This document shows, piece after piece, positions 20,926 through 33,600 of a DNA stretch of 64,000 nt. The DNA is taken from positions 34,960,993 to 35,024,992 of the forward strand of contig OZ022499.1 of assembly GCA_963989385.1 (NCBI GenBank). Direction: 5' to 3'. The position numbers and the translations under genes are program-made. The DNA is from Ctena decussata (lineage: Eukaryota > Mollusca > Bivalvia > Lucinida > Lucinidae). How positions within the stretch are numbered: position 1 is the stretch's first letter; the number at the start of each line of letters is the position of its first letter. A model generated the notes under the pieces. It ran no database searches. It saw only the letters and a program-made list of their open reading frames with translations, and was not told the DNA's origin.

Positions 20926-23900
20926 AGCTCACCTGAGCCTTTAGGCTCATAGGTGAGCTTATAGTATAGCCAGGCATCCGTCGTCCGTCCGTCCGTCCGT
21001 CCGTCATCCGTCGTCCGTCCGTCCGTCGTCAACATTTTCAAACATCTTCTCCTCTGAAACCACTTGGCCGATTGAAGCCATATTTCATATGGAGCCTACC
21101 TAGGTCGGGGGAACGAAAGTTTGTTCCGGGTATCTGGGTCACATGACCAATATGGCCGCCACGCCCATATAGGGTAAAAACCCTTCAAAAATCTTCTTCT
21201 CCAGAACCAAAAGGCCTATGACCGTGAAACTTGGTATGTAGCATTGGGCAAGCGGGCCCATCATAGTTTGTACAAATGATGACCTTGCAGTGACCTTGAC
21301 CTAATTTATGACATGGTCAACTTTGGTATGTTAGGCTTTTATATGGGAAAATGCTGAATTAGTGGATTTCTCAGAAGCTCTTTAAGTCTAAGGTACAATA
21401 CTTGGTATACATGGTCAACTAAATGAGCAAATGAAGATATTGTGTCACTAAAGGTCAAGGTCATTCCGTCGGTCCATCCGTCGTCAGGATTTACAAACAT
21501 CTTCTTCTCGGAAACCACTTGGCCGATTGAAGCCATATTTCATATGGAGCCAACCTAGGTCGGGGGAACGAAAATTTGTTCCGGGTATCTGGGTCACATG
21601 ACCAAGATGGCCGCAACGCCCATATATGGTAAAAACTCTTCAAAAATCTTCTTCTCCAGAACGAAAAGGCCTATGACCGTGAAACTTGGTATGTAGCATT
21701 GGGCATGCCGGCTTATCATAGTTTGTACAAATGATGACCTTGCAGTGACCTTGACCTAATTTATGACACGGTCAACTTTGGTATGTTAGGCTTTTATATG
21801 GGAAAGTGCTTAATTAGTGGATTTCTCAGAAACTGTTTATGTCTAAGGTACAATACTTGGTATACATGGTCAACTAAATGAGTAAATGAAGATATTATGT
21901 CACTAAAGGTCAAGGTCTTTCCGTCTGTCCATCCGTCGTCAAGATTTACAAACATCTTCTTCTCTGAAACCACTTCGCCGATTGAAGCCATATTTCATAT
22001 GGAACCTACCTAGGTCGGGGGAACGACAGTTTGTTCCGGGCATCTGGGTCACATGACCAAGATGGCCGTCACGCCCAAATATGGTAAAAACCCTTCAAAA
22101 ATCTTCTTCTCCAGAACCAAAAGGCCTATGACCGTGAAACTTGGTATGTAGCATAGGGCATGCGGGCCCATTTTAGTTTGTACAAATGATGACCCTGCAG
22201 TGACCATGACCTAATTTATGACACGGTCAACTTTGGTACGTTTGGCTTTTATATGGGAAAATGCTTAATTAGTGGATTTCTCAGAAACTGTTTGAGTCTA
22301 AGGTACAATACTTGGTATACATGGTCAACTAAATAAGCAAATGAAGATATTATGTCACTAAAGGTCAAGGTCATTCCGTTGGTCCATCCGTCGTCAAGAT
22401 TTACAAACATCTTCTTCTCTGAAACCACTTTGCCGATTAAAGCCATATTTCATATGGAGCCTACCTAGGTCGAAGGAAAGAAAGTTTTTTTCCGGGTATC
22501 TTGGTCACATGACCAAGATGGCCGCCACGCCCATATAGGGTAAAAACCCTTCAAAAATCTTCTTCTCCAGAACCAAAAGGCCTATGACCGTGAAACTTGG
22601 TATGTAGCATTGAGCATGCGGGCCCATCATAGTTTGTACAAATGATGACCTTGCAGTGACCTTGACCTAATTTATGACACGGTCAACTGTGGTGCGTTAG
22701 GCTTTTATATGGGAAAATGCTTAATTAGTGGATTTCTCAGAAACTGTTTAAGTCTAAGGTACAATACTTGGTAAACATGGTCAACTAAATGAGCAAATGA
22801 AGATATTATGTCACTAATGGTCAAGGTCATTCCGTCGGTCCATCGGTCGTTATAATTTACAAACATCTTCTTCTCTGAAACCACTTGGCTGATTGAAGCC
22901 AAAATTTCATATGAAGTCTCAGTGGGATGGGGAAACGAAAGTTTTTACCCTGGGTCTGGGTCACATGACCAAGATGGCCGCCACGCCCATATATGTTAAA
23001 AAACTTTCAAAAATCTTCTTCTCCAGAACCAAAAGGCCTATGACCTTGAAACTTGATATGTAGCATCGGGGATTTGGGCCCATCATAGTTTATACAAATG
23101 ATGACCTTGCAGTGGCCTTGACCTAATTTATGACACGGTCCACTTGGTATCTTAGGCTTTTATATGGGAAAACGCCTAAACAGTGGATTTCTCAGAAATT
23201 ATTTAAGTGTAAGGTACAATATTTGGTATATATGGTCAGCTAAATGAACAGCTGAAAATATTATGTCACTAAAGGTCAAGGTCATTCTGTCAGCCTTTCC
23301 GTCGTCAAGATTTTCAAACATCTTCTCCTCTGAAACTAATGGGCTGAGTGAAGTCAAATTTCATATGGAGCCTACCTAGGTTGGGGGGAAAGAAAGATTG
23401 CTTGGGGTATCCGGGTCACATGACCAAGATGGCCGCCACGCCCATATATGGTAAAAACCCTTTAAAAATCTTCTTTTCCAGAACCAAAAGGCCTATAACC
23501 TTGAAACTTGGTATGTAGCATCGGGCATTCAGGGCCATTTAGTTTGTTTAAACGATGACCGTGCAGTGACCTTGACCTAATTTATGACACTGTCAGCTTC
23601 GGTACCTTAGGCTTTTATATGGGTAAACGCTTAAACAGTTGATTTCTCAGAAACTATTTAAGTCTAAGGTACAATATTTGGTATACATGGTCAACTAAAT
23701 GAACAGCTGAAGATATTATGTCAGTTAAGGTCAAGGTCATTCTGTCAGCCCGTCCGTCTTAAAGATTTTCAAACATCTTCTCCTCAGAAACCACTGGGCT
23801 GATTGAAGCCAAATTTCATATGGAATCTCAATGGGTTGGGGGGACGAAAGTTTGTTACCATGGTCTGGCTCACATGACCAAGATGGCCACCACGCCCATA

Positions 23901-25015
23901 TATAGTAAACACCTTTCAAAAATCTTCTTTCTTTAGAACCAGACGGCCTATGACCTGAAACGTGGTACGTAGCATTGGGCACTTGGGCATAGTTTATAGA
24001 AATGATGACTGTGCATTGACCTTGACCTAATTTATGACACTGTCAACTTTGGTATGTTAGGCTTGTATATGGAAAAATGCTTAAACAGTGGATTTTTCAG
24101 AAACTATTCAAGTCTAAGGTACAATATTTAGAATAAATGGTTAACTGAATGACCAGATGAAGATATTGTCACTAAAGGTCAAGGTCATTGTGTCAGCCCG
24201 TCCATCTGTTGTCAAGATTTTCAAACATCTGCTCCTCTGAAACGACTTCCGCGATTGAAGCCAAATTTCATACGGAGTCTTAGTGGGATGGGGGAATGAA
24301 AGTTTGTTACCAGGATCTGGGTCACATGACCAAGATGGCCGCCATGTCCATATATGGTAAAACCCCTTCAATTCTTCTTCTCCAGAACTAAAATGCCTAT
24401 GACCTTGAAACTTGGTATGTAGCATTTGGTCGTTGGGCCCATCATAATTTATACAAATAAGGACTGAGCATTGACTGTGACCTAATTTATGGCAAGGTCT
24501 ATTTTGATGCATTGGAAAATGCTTTAGCAGTGGATTTCTCAGAAACCCTTCCAGTCTATGACATGCCCATATATGGTCAAACTCCTTCAAAATCTACTTC
24601 TCCAGAACCAAAGGCACAATGACCTCATGGCATGGCAGTAGCATTGAGGACCCGGGCCCATCATAGTTTGTACAAATCATGACGACGCATTGACCTTGAC
24701 CTAATTTATGGCATGGTCAACTTTGGTATGTTATGCTTTTATGTGGGAAAATGCTTAGACAGTTGATATTACGGAATTTTTTTAAGCCTAGATATAATAA
24801 TTGGAAAATATGGTTAACTAAATGAATACATGAAGACAAGGTCATCAAAGGTCAAGGTCATTTTTTGAACTTTGCTCAAGGTCACTGAGATTTTAAAATT
24901 AAAATATGCACAACTTTAAAGCTACTGGTTTCAAATTTGTAACAAATGAGCGAAATGACAATTTGTATCTGTTGACAGAAGGTGTCAGGTGAGCTACAGG
25001 ACCATTGGTCCTCTG
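20926..25015 (+). mobile_element. 455-bp tandem-repeat element, copy A1 (about nine monomers)
   Basis: The left end is AGCTCACCTGA, part of a hairpin whose arms are AGCTCACCT/AGGTGAGCT (20926-20959). The right end is TCAGGTGAGCT followed by a small hairpin AGGACC-ATT-GGTCCT and CTCTG (24985-25015). Next to the left end is a GTCCGTCCGTCC tract. The monomers repeat at 455 bp (for example 21339, 21794, 22249 and 22705) and become more diverged to the right. Each has 'ttcatatgga', 'gggtcacatgaccaagatggccg', 'tatgaccttgaaacttggtatgtagcat', 'tgaccttgacct' and 'aaaggtcaaggtcatt'. Repeated 65-codon ORFs at 455-bp spacing are by-products, not genes. It sits inside a dispersed repeat whose uninterrupted counterpart is at 7318-7334. 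Confidence 0.85.
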
Positions 25016-25445
25016 TTTTTTGTGTCACAGAAGTTCCGTTCCGATTTGTTTCTTGGGGAAAATGAGACGCTGGCATTTGTATTGAACATAAAAAAGAACC
25101 TTCATCGAAAGTGAAATTTATAGGTCAAGCTTTTATTTATTTATTTATTTAACTTTTTGATTGTCCTTTTGAATAAACTTATACTATTTTCTTGTTTTCA
25201 TTATAGAAATTGACCTTTTGCTACAATCCACAGTGCCGCTAGACTCGCATGTTCGTAAAATGAAGAAACAAAAATCTGTACTTCACCAGGGCAACAGCTG
25301 AATGTCTACTAAAACTCCTATATGGCGAATAATTGAGTTTGGAAACCAATAAATCCTTATGAATGCTTTAAAACCAGAAACAATATTGTCGATCGCGCCG
25401 CTCGAACCATAATTACTCCCCATGTAATAGCAAGAAAACACTAAA
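25016..25445 (+). repeat. Dispersed repeat copy 2, right half
   Basis: Continues the match to 7325-7750 from 'gtgtcacagaagttcc' through 'ccatgtaatagcaag'. With 20845-20925 it forms one interrupted repeat. Confidence 0.65.
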
Positions 25446-26079
25446 GTAAGCCGATTAAAATTTTCTGTCACAATATGGGTTTGGCCTTACTGTTTATACC
25501 AATGGCTAACTGATTTTTTTTAAAATTCATTGTTTTTTATGTTTGTTGATTATATCAGTAAACAATTGGTGCTTACTTAGTTGTTATGTCTCGTTAGCTG
25601 AGAGTATCAGCTGGCATATGACCCCCGGCTTGTCTGTAATAAATTCAACCCAGTAATTAACTGTTTTACAGGGATTTCAGTTTTTTTAAATAAATGTTAA
25701 ACTACCATGTACACAACTAAGAAATAAATGTAGATTCAACGTCATGTCGTTCAACAAAAGTTGCTACGAGTACATTAGGTTTATCGCGTTCGCAGTATCA
25801 CATTTTATACGCTGTTCTCCCATATACAATGCATTTATACTATGAAGGTAAGATCGGTGATATTAGTATGCCTGTGTTTATTCTGCACATAAATTCAGAA
25901 AGGATTCCAGAGTTTAACAACATTGCCCGTCGAACATTTCATATTATGTAAATTGAGACTTTAATAGCAACATGCTTTGAAAGTGACAAAACATGTCATG
26001 TGAATATTAGCTGTTAGTCTGGCCGAACCTGAACCACGTTCTGTCAGAAAGTTTTACTCGGCTTACTTTAGTTGTTTAT
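25446..26079. other. Intergenic DNA, nothing recognised
   Basis: AT-rich, no ORF with a motif. Confidence 0.4.
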
Positions 26080-26841
26080 ATCGTTTCACGGATGATAATG
26101 GAGATATCCTCGAAATACTCAACTCAAGTAAGACGATTTTGTTGTAAACGCAAGAATAACCCCACAATCACAAAACATAGACGCCAAAAGAGAAAGGGAG
26201 TAACGCATAAGACAAAACGGAAAAGCATAGCCCGACATCAAACACATCAGTTTAACATAAAGGAACTGTACATATACATTTACACATGTACTCAAAAGTC
26301 ATACAGAATACATAAAAAATATCAATGTCTAGATGTACATATATCTGTTTTAAATGTTGCTAGCCCGCAAATACATTCAGGTCTATTCCGATCACATTTG
26401 ATTCCCGGTACCCTACAATGTCTTTGATACTGCGATATACGTCACTTCAAACTTTTGTAGATCGTTTCACGGATGATAATGGAGATATCCTCGAAATACT
26501 CAACTCAAGTAAGACGATTTTGTTGTAAACGCAAGAATAACCCCACAATCACAAAACATAGACGCCAAAAGAGAAAGGGAGTAACGCATAAGACAAAACG
26601 GAAAAGCATAGCCCGACATCAAACACATCAGTTTAACATAAAGGAACTGTACATATACATTTACACATGTACTCAAAAGTCATACAGAATACATAAAAAA
26701 TATTAATGTCTAGATGTACATGTATCTGTTTTAAATGTTGCTAGCCCGCAAATACATTCAGGTCTATTCCGATCACATTTGATTCCCGGTACCCTACAAT
26801 GTCTTTGATACTGCGATATACGTCACTTCAAACTTTTGTAG
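26080..26841. repeat. Nearly identical 381-bp tandem duplication
   Basis: Unit 1 (26080-26460) and unit 2 (26461-26841) both run from 'atcgtttcacggatgataat' to 'cttcaaacttttgtag'. I see only two base differences between them (atatcaatg/atattaatg and acatatatc/acatgtatc), so the duplication is recent. The contained ORF (111 and 77 codons, Lys/Arg/His-rich) is duplicated with it and has no recognised motif. Confidence 0.9.
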
Positions 26842-27309
26842 AAAGTATTTAATCAGCATTTTCCCTATATGGCTAGAACGCAATAAATTCAACAAGAATA
26901 CCTCATTTTTTTTTACTTTCTTCTCTGTTCCTATAAGCGTATTTAATAATTTTTAAGAGGATTGTGCATATCTTCGTATATCTTAAAGCTAGTACACGCA
27001 GTCGAAAACAGTTATCAATGACAATTATTTAGCTCATATCTCAACGCGAGCTGATTTCAGTAAAGTCTTCGGGCAACATTATGCAAAGTTCTCATAAAAA
27101 TTGAAACGCCCTTATGAACTGAATATTTGATGTAGCCCCGACGTCATAGATAATTAGTTCGAACAGTTTTTATGGTTACTGAGTAAGAGATTGCCATTAG
27201 ACCCGTTGCGTGCGTATAACATAAGAACATTTGATTTACCTTCCTTGAAGGGGCATTGTGTGTAAGCAATTTAGTATTGCCTTCCGTGAACAGGACAAGA
27301 CATAAGTTC
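26842..27309. other. Downstream flank of the laccase gene, nothing recognised
   Basis: No ORF or repeat of note. Confidence 0.35.
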
Positions 27310-27660
27310 CCATGGCTTTATTTGCCATAAGGCTTTATAGCAAACATGGTAAGGCTATAAGCAGTTAGCCAATGATATCACGGCTAGTGTTTATCATAAA
27401 GCAGCTAATAATATAACTGCTAATGTTCATAATCACTACAAGACAACTAGGCTTTAAAGCAGTAAGCTAATGATACTACTCTAAATGTTTATCATTAGCT
27501 TACCTAGGCTATAAAGCAGCAAGCTAATGATATCACTGTCAGTATCTCTTATCAGTACTACATAACTCATCTTAAAAGCAATAAACCAAATATATCACTG
27601 TCAGTGTTTATGAACACTGACGGTGGTAGCATTACTTTGCTGCTTTATACCCTAGTTAAC
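27310..27660. repeat. Degenerate minisatellite at the 3' end of the laccase gene
   Basis: Units of about 60-75 bp with 'ctataaagcag(c/t)aagctaatgatatcactgtcagtgtttatcat' and 'acta(c/g)ata(a)ctagg' recur four to five times. The block begins 40 bases past the stop codon, so it probably lies in the 3' untranslated region of the laccase transcript. Confidence 0.6.
27317..27322 (-). terminator. Candidate poly(A) signal of the laccase gene
   Basis: AATAAA on the minus strand, about 380 bases after the stop codon. It is the nearest canonical hexamer I noticed; its use is unproven. Confidence 0.25.
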
Positions 27661-27699
27661 CTGCACTTACATTGCATAAAGACACTTATACAAGAACGT

Positions 27700-28013
27700 T
27701 TAAGATCGGATAGGTACATATCCGCTACTACTTTTTGAGGACTTGAATGTTTTCACCAGTAACACTATTACTAAGATCAGTATCAAAAGTAAAAGTAATA
27801 TCACAGCCAGGAATATGAGATAAATTGGAAACGATGTCTGTTTGTTGCTTTCTGAAGGCTTTTGCTCGTTGGTTTTATGTTGATACATGTATCCCCCACA
27901 ACTAGGGAAGTACGGCGGCGGTTTGGGGAAGTCTTCCGAATTTCCAATTTTGATCAGTAACGCCATTCCTTGCATCAGGTGTTCATCAACATGGCAATGG
28001 AAGAACCACACAC
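27700..28013 (-). CDS. Laccase exon 13: fourth copper motif, membrane anchor and stop
   Basis: Acceptor ATATTTCCAG. Encodes VWFFHCHVDEHLMQGMALLI, with the Cys-His relay and an axial Met, then a Pro-rich stretch (PKPPPYFPSC). After a polar spacer comes a 25-residue run of Ile, Leu and Val, and a short basic/Ser tail ending VPIRS. The anchor indicates a type I membrane enzyme rather than a freely secreted one. Confidence 0.97.
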
Positions 28014-30629
28014 CTGGAAATATATGGAGCTTATCTTATATTCTGTGTGATAAAGAAATCGTCATAGCAAACTCTACAAAAAATGTTTTTATTACATCGA
28101 CTTTGATGCAGCATAATGCAACGTCGTATGCCTGCTGGGTGTATACAAAATTTATCTATCTGAAATTACATAACAAGGGGCTGTCAAAACGTTTTGAGTC
28201 TCACACAGAAATAGAAACATATTTGGTTTATACTTCTTAATTTTCCCACATAATCCCTTTCCAGCTGCACACGCTTGTTGCACCTGATTTGCCTGTCCTT
28301 GGTACTCGATTGGTAAAACTTAACATCTGGGTCTCCTAACCAGCCCGTCACAGCAGCAGTCAGCTCATCATTAGGCTCAAATCAAAACAAGGCGTTTGCT
28401 TTGGCGTGGGGAAGATGTTGAAGTCGCACAGAACTAGGTCTGGAGAATGGGTTGGGTCCGGGGGGGGGGGGGGCAGTTTGTAGAAACACTCGCGCACAGC
28501 TTCTCGGCAACTCGGCTGGTATGGACTGGAATTTGACTTGGGTATGCCTCTTCAAAACGTGTTGTGACTAAGCAATTGCAGACAGTGATTCTGCATGATA
28601 TCAATAGCTAAAGCATTGATGTCTTGTTCTAGCCAAATGGTAACATGTATAAGGCTCATTTTATGTCCCCTCGTATTTATGGTAACATTCATATATACCT
28701 GAAGTGTATGTCTGAAAAGGATATAACTGTTTCTTTAGAATATAAATATTTATGGACAATATACATGTAAGACGATATTTTGTTAACCTTTATAATAAGA
28801 CATATTCAGTATGCATATAAAACATTGGTAATTCTGCGATTTACACAAACAGTCTAATTTACAGATGAAGTTCTCTAGCAATATGGAGAGGTATACACGC
28901 CATTCTCGAGAAGTTCTTTCCGTACCACAGTTGGAAAACCAGATTATACGACTGAAGCTTACCCGGATTTGTTGCTTTAAATCGTATGATAGTGTAGCTT
29001 CCCTTGCCACGAACAGTAATGGTATCTTTGTACATAGGATTGAACAGAATGCGCGGAAACTTGCCCAACTGGTCTTGTTCTTTGATGTTATGATTAGATA
29101 TATCGGAGAATTCTGGATCGAGCTAAAATAGGATAGACTTAATATAATATATATAACATAAATGGTCAGCATTTATTTCTATTTTAAAGCTGATGTATGT
29201 TTTATTGAAATTATATATTTTCTTTTTTTTCTCAATACAATGAAGCTTGAAAAGCAACGGTCCCAAACCAGCAAATATTGTTGAGAAGGAAATCACCATT
29301 TTGCCTACAAATTTAAGTTTGTGGGGATCTTCTATTTATATCAAATCAAGGTCTGTTATCTGAAGACGTATAAGTAAACTTATAACTTGAAAGGTATTCG
29401 TATGTATAAAACAAAACAAAAAAAGAAGGAAAAAAATACGTATCTGACAAACACAATACATAAGAGCTTTTCAATTGTTCCTACCATTCCTTCACCCACT
29501 ACCCTGAACCGTTGTCCATGTAGGTGCATTGGATGTGGGTCGTCAGTAAAACTATAAATGAATATTTCAACCACCTGAAAGTGAAAACCAAGAAATTAAG
29601 TAGAGTAAATATTCAAAACAGTGCATCAAACCATTCATGTTATCGTCTAAAATAACTTAGTAAATATGATCCTGAATATATTATTTACGAGTGTAAGTCA
29701 TCGGTCGCGTTAAATAAACACTTGCGATAAACGATTAACAAAATATTTATATTAAGATGATGTGCGTTTAGAGGGAGAGAGAAAATATATGCCGATATTG
29801 GGTCACTCACTTATTTGGAAGTTGATAAAATTACGAGCGCTCCTCTCCGCGCTCATGATATGATAGGATACACTTTAAAATGACACGAAAGAAATGGCTG
29901 TTTACTTAACAATTCACTGTAAGAGCTGAACTATTGCAATTATAACACTCATAAACACTGAAACATGTTTAGTTTCCTCAAATTCTTCTGATCTAACCGT
30001 TTGCGGGTGCATGGTATCGCTCCTATGCTATACTGAAGGATACATGTACGCTTATTTTGGAGATTTGATTACGAAAACAATTTACACTGAGACCAAATTT
30101 GTTTCTTAAACAGCAGTAGACGTTTGCTTCAGAATTGCAAACGATTGGAAATGATCTGAAACCAATATTGATACTGATCAATAGAATGCCATGCAGTGTG
30201 TTTGGTATGCATGAGAAGTTACCCCACACGGTATTTCGCATAAAACTGGTGCGTCATTAGTAGGAGTTATTAAATAAACCTACCTGCCCAATTTCTAAGT
30301 CCAGTATATGAGTGCAAAGACAAAGGTTGTTGTTACAATCATTCAAAGTGTCTATACTGCTCCCATTGCAAAAGTTAACTCCTTTGGCATCATTCCACTG
30401 AGTAACGAGTGGTACAGGAGGAAGAAATAGAGTTATCTTGTATATAATAGGAAAAACAACGTAATATAATGAAATGAGAGATACAAAAAATAAACATTGT
30501 AAGCACGGTTTCCACAGCAGCACATATTTGCCTCAGAATTTAGAAACCGATAATGCAAGCCGGAACAATCCAATTAGATCTCATAGATAGACGGACAAAT
30601 CGGAATGTTCGATATTAACAAAAACTGTT

Positions 30630-30668
<39 letters not shown>

Positions 30669-33600
30669 ATGGCTCATCAGATTAAAACACAAAATGTATC
30701 AATCCGAACGTTCCCTAAACTCTGCCAGACAGATATTGACTATAATAAATCTTGAGCAAGACAATGGCCAAAAGCTAAGGTGAGGATTCGAGCTCCGGTA
30801 AACCAGTAGGGGACCCAAATAGTAATTTATTAATGACAGCTCAAATGCGATGCTTATAGCTTTGCTTGTCGATATTGTTTGTTGCACCCACTTACCTGAA
30901 GTGGTTTTGTATTTTCTGATATAAATCTTACTTATCCATACTAGAATACAGGTAAAGTTGATGTTTTGTATGTGTGTGACTACATGTTTGGAATGTAACG
31001 TCAATTCACGATACCTATCTCAAAGGACTGAGGTCTACTGAGTTAACAGGAGTTAAAATGTGAAAAACTAGGCAACATGTGCAAACTATACACTTTCCCA
31101 TAAGGGGGTGGTAAACTTAGATGTCAGTATTTGAGATAAAGAGAGTCAACTGTACTTATGTTTGGTTTACGCTTGCTTTATTATGATTTACCGGGAAGGA
31201 GCTGTTAATTTTGCTTTCCACTTGCACTGTCTTCCCAGAAGGCACTCAACGTTGAATCAACTTTGATTCAACGCAACTTTGGTGTTGATTTAAGTTTTGT
31301 GCCCACTGAGTTTCTACTTGTGCCGTATCTATAGGTTATCGTTGGTGGACGAGAACTTTGATTCTATCAGTTTCTAATCATTATGTCCCCCCACCAAAGG
31401 TGAGGGGGGACATATTGTTTTCAGTGCGGTTCCCGGGCGTCGGCGTCAGCGTCGGCGTCGGCGTGACAGTTTCTTGTATGCGCCATATCTCTTGAACCAA
31501 TGGATGGAATTTCACCAAACTTGCATGGATACATCATTGGGACAAGTTTAAGAGCTGATTAGATTTTGGTGACCTTGACCTCATTTTCAAGGTCACAAGA
31601 GGACTTAGATGACAATTTCATGTACCCACTTTGCGTGCATGGTATCTCTTGAACCAATGGATGGAATTTCACTAAACTTTCATGGATATGTCATAGGGAC
31701 AAGTTTAAGAGCTGATTAGATTTTGGTGACCTTGACCTCATTTTCAAGGTCACAGGAGGAGTTAAATGACAATTTCATGTACCCATGTTATCTCCTAAAC
31801 CAATGGATGGAATTTCACCAAACTTGCATGGATACATTATTGGGACAAGTTTAGGAGCTCATTAGATTTTAGTGACCTTGACCTTATTTTCATGGTCACT
31901 GGAGGACTTAGATAAGAATTTCTTGTACCCACTATATCTTCTGAAGCAATGGATAGAATTTCATCAAACTTGCATGGATACATCATTGGGGCAAGTTTAA
32001 GAGCTAATAAGATTTTGATGACCTTGACCTCATTTTCAAGGTCACTGAAGGACTTAGATGACAATTTCTTGTACCCACTATATCTTCTGAAGCAATTGAT
32101 GGAATTTCACCAAACTTGCATGGATACATCATTGGGACATGTTTAAAAGCTAATTAGGTTTTGATGACCTTGACCTCATTTTCAAGGTCACTGGAGGACT
32201 GAGATGACAATTTCCTATTACCACAATATCTCATGAGCCAGTGGATGGAATTTCACCAAACTTGCTTGGATACATCACTGGGACTAGCGTAAGGGCTAAT
32301 TAGATTTTGATGACCTTGACCTCATTTTCAAGGTCACTGAACTTAGATGAGAATTTCTTGTACCCACTATATCTCCTGAAACAATGGATGGTATTTCACC
32401 AAACTTGCATGGATACATCATTGGGACATGTTTAAAAGCTGATTAGATTTTGATGACCTTGACCTCATTTTCAAGGTCACTGGAGGACTGAGATGACAAT
32501 TTCCTATTACCACAATATCTCATGAGCCAATGGATGGAATTTCACCAAACTTGCATGGATACATCACTGGGACTAGCTTAAGAGCTGACGAGATTTTGGC
32601 AACCTTGACCTCATTTTCAAGGTCATTGGAGGACTTAGATGGCAATTTCTTGTACCAATAATATCTCATGAACCAATAGATGGAATTTCATCAAACTTGT
32701 ATGAATACATCACTGGGACTAGCTTAAGAGCTGATCAGATTCTGGTGACCTTGACCTCATTTTCAAGGTCACAGGAGGACTTCATTATAGGGGATGGAAA
32801 ATGCGCTGGTGGGGGGGGCATCAGTTTTTCTCTGAAAAACATTTCTAGTTGTCCTTTTACAATACGTTTGAACAGTCCAGATTTTTGAGCAACCTCATGA
32901 CAAGGCTCTCAGAGTTACTGAAATTTCCATTCATAAAAAGTCTGGAAACTGTAGGTTTTCCTCCGGGACTTAAGTATGGCCCATTATGCATGATTCACTC
33001 TATGATTTTGTTTTACGAGCGGCAATAGCTTATACATTTGTTGAAACTTACGATAGAATGGATTTTATTTGAAAATGGTATCGGAAGTGATACAGTTTCC
33101 TCGCACTGGTTCAATTATTATTATATTGATTTCATGGCTAGATGGATACTCATTTGCTAATGTATATGTCCAAGACATTGTTCAAGTTAACATTTTGAAA
33201 AAAAGTGATTGTGAACTTGACCTTCACCACTGAACACTGAAACAAGAACCTGTTCAAGATATTTTCATACTTAATATTTGTGTGTAGTTATATTCAAATT
33301 GTTTTGTAGATGAGGGGGCTAGAGCAATGACAAAGTTTTTTTTCTTCTAAAAATAGCAACTGCGACCTTCCCTTTGGCCCTAAAACGCTAAAATGCTAGC
33401 CTTTTAAAGACATTGTCACAATAAACATTTTTTGTGAAAAGTTAAAATTGGTCCATAAATAAATGTCTTGGAGCGATGACATAGTTATTCTAAAAAAAAG
33501 CCACCGTGACCTTGACTTTGGCTACAGAGTTCTGAAATGCAAATTTATCCAAGATATTGCTATATAAAACAGTTGTATAAAGTTATAATAAAACGGTCTA

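Noticed and set aside
20980..21030. GTCCGTCCGTCC tracts and other short-period runs as CRISPR-like repeats
   Set aside because: They are simple microsatellite tracts belonging to the element ends in a eukaryotic genome; there are no spacers or cas genes.
21339..22902. Series of near-identical 65-codon minus-strand ORFs (MASIGQVVSEKKMF-like) spaced 455 bp apart, and similar ones at 35-38 kb
   Set aside because: They recur exactly with the satellite monomer, lack a conserved domain, accumulate stops in diverged monomers and appear in overlapping frames. They are by-products of tandem DNA.
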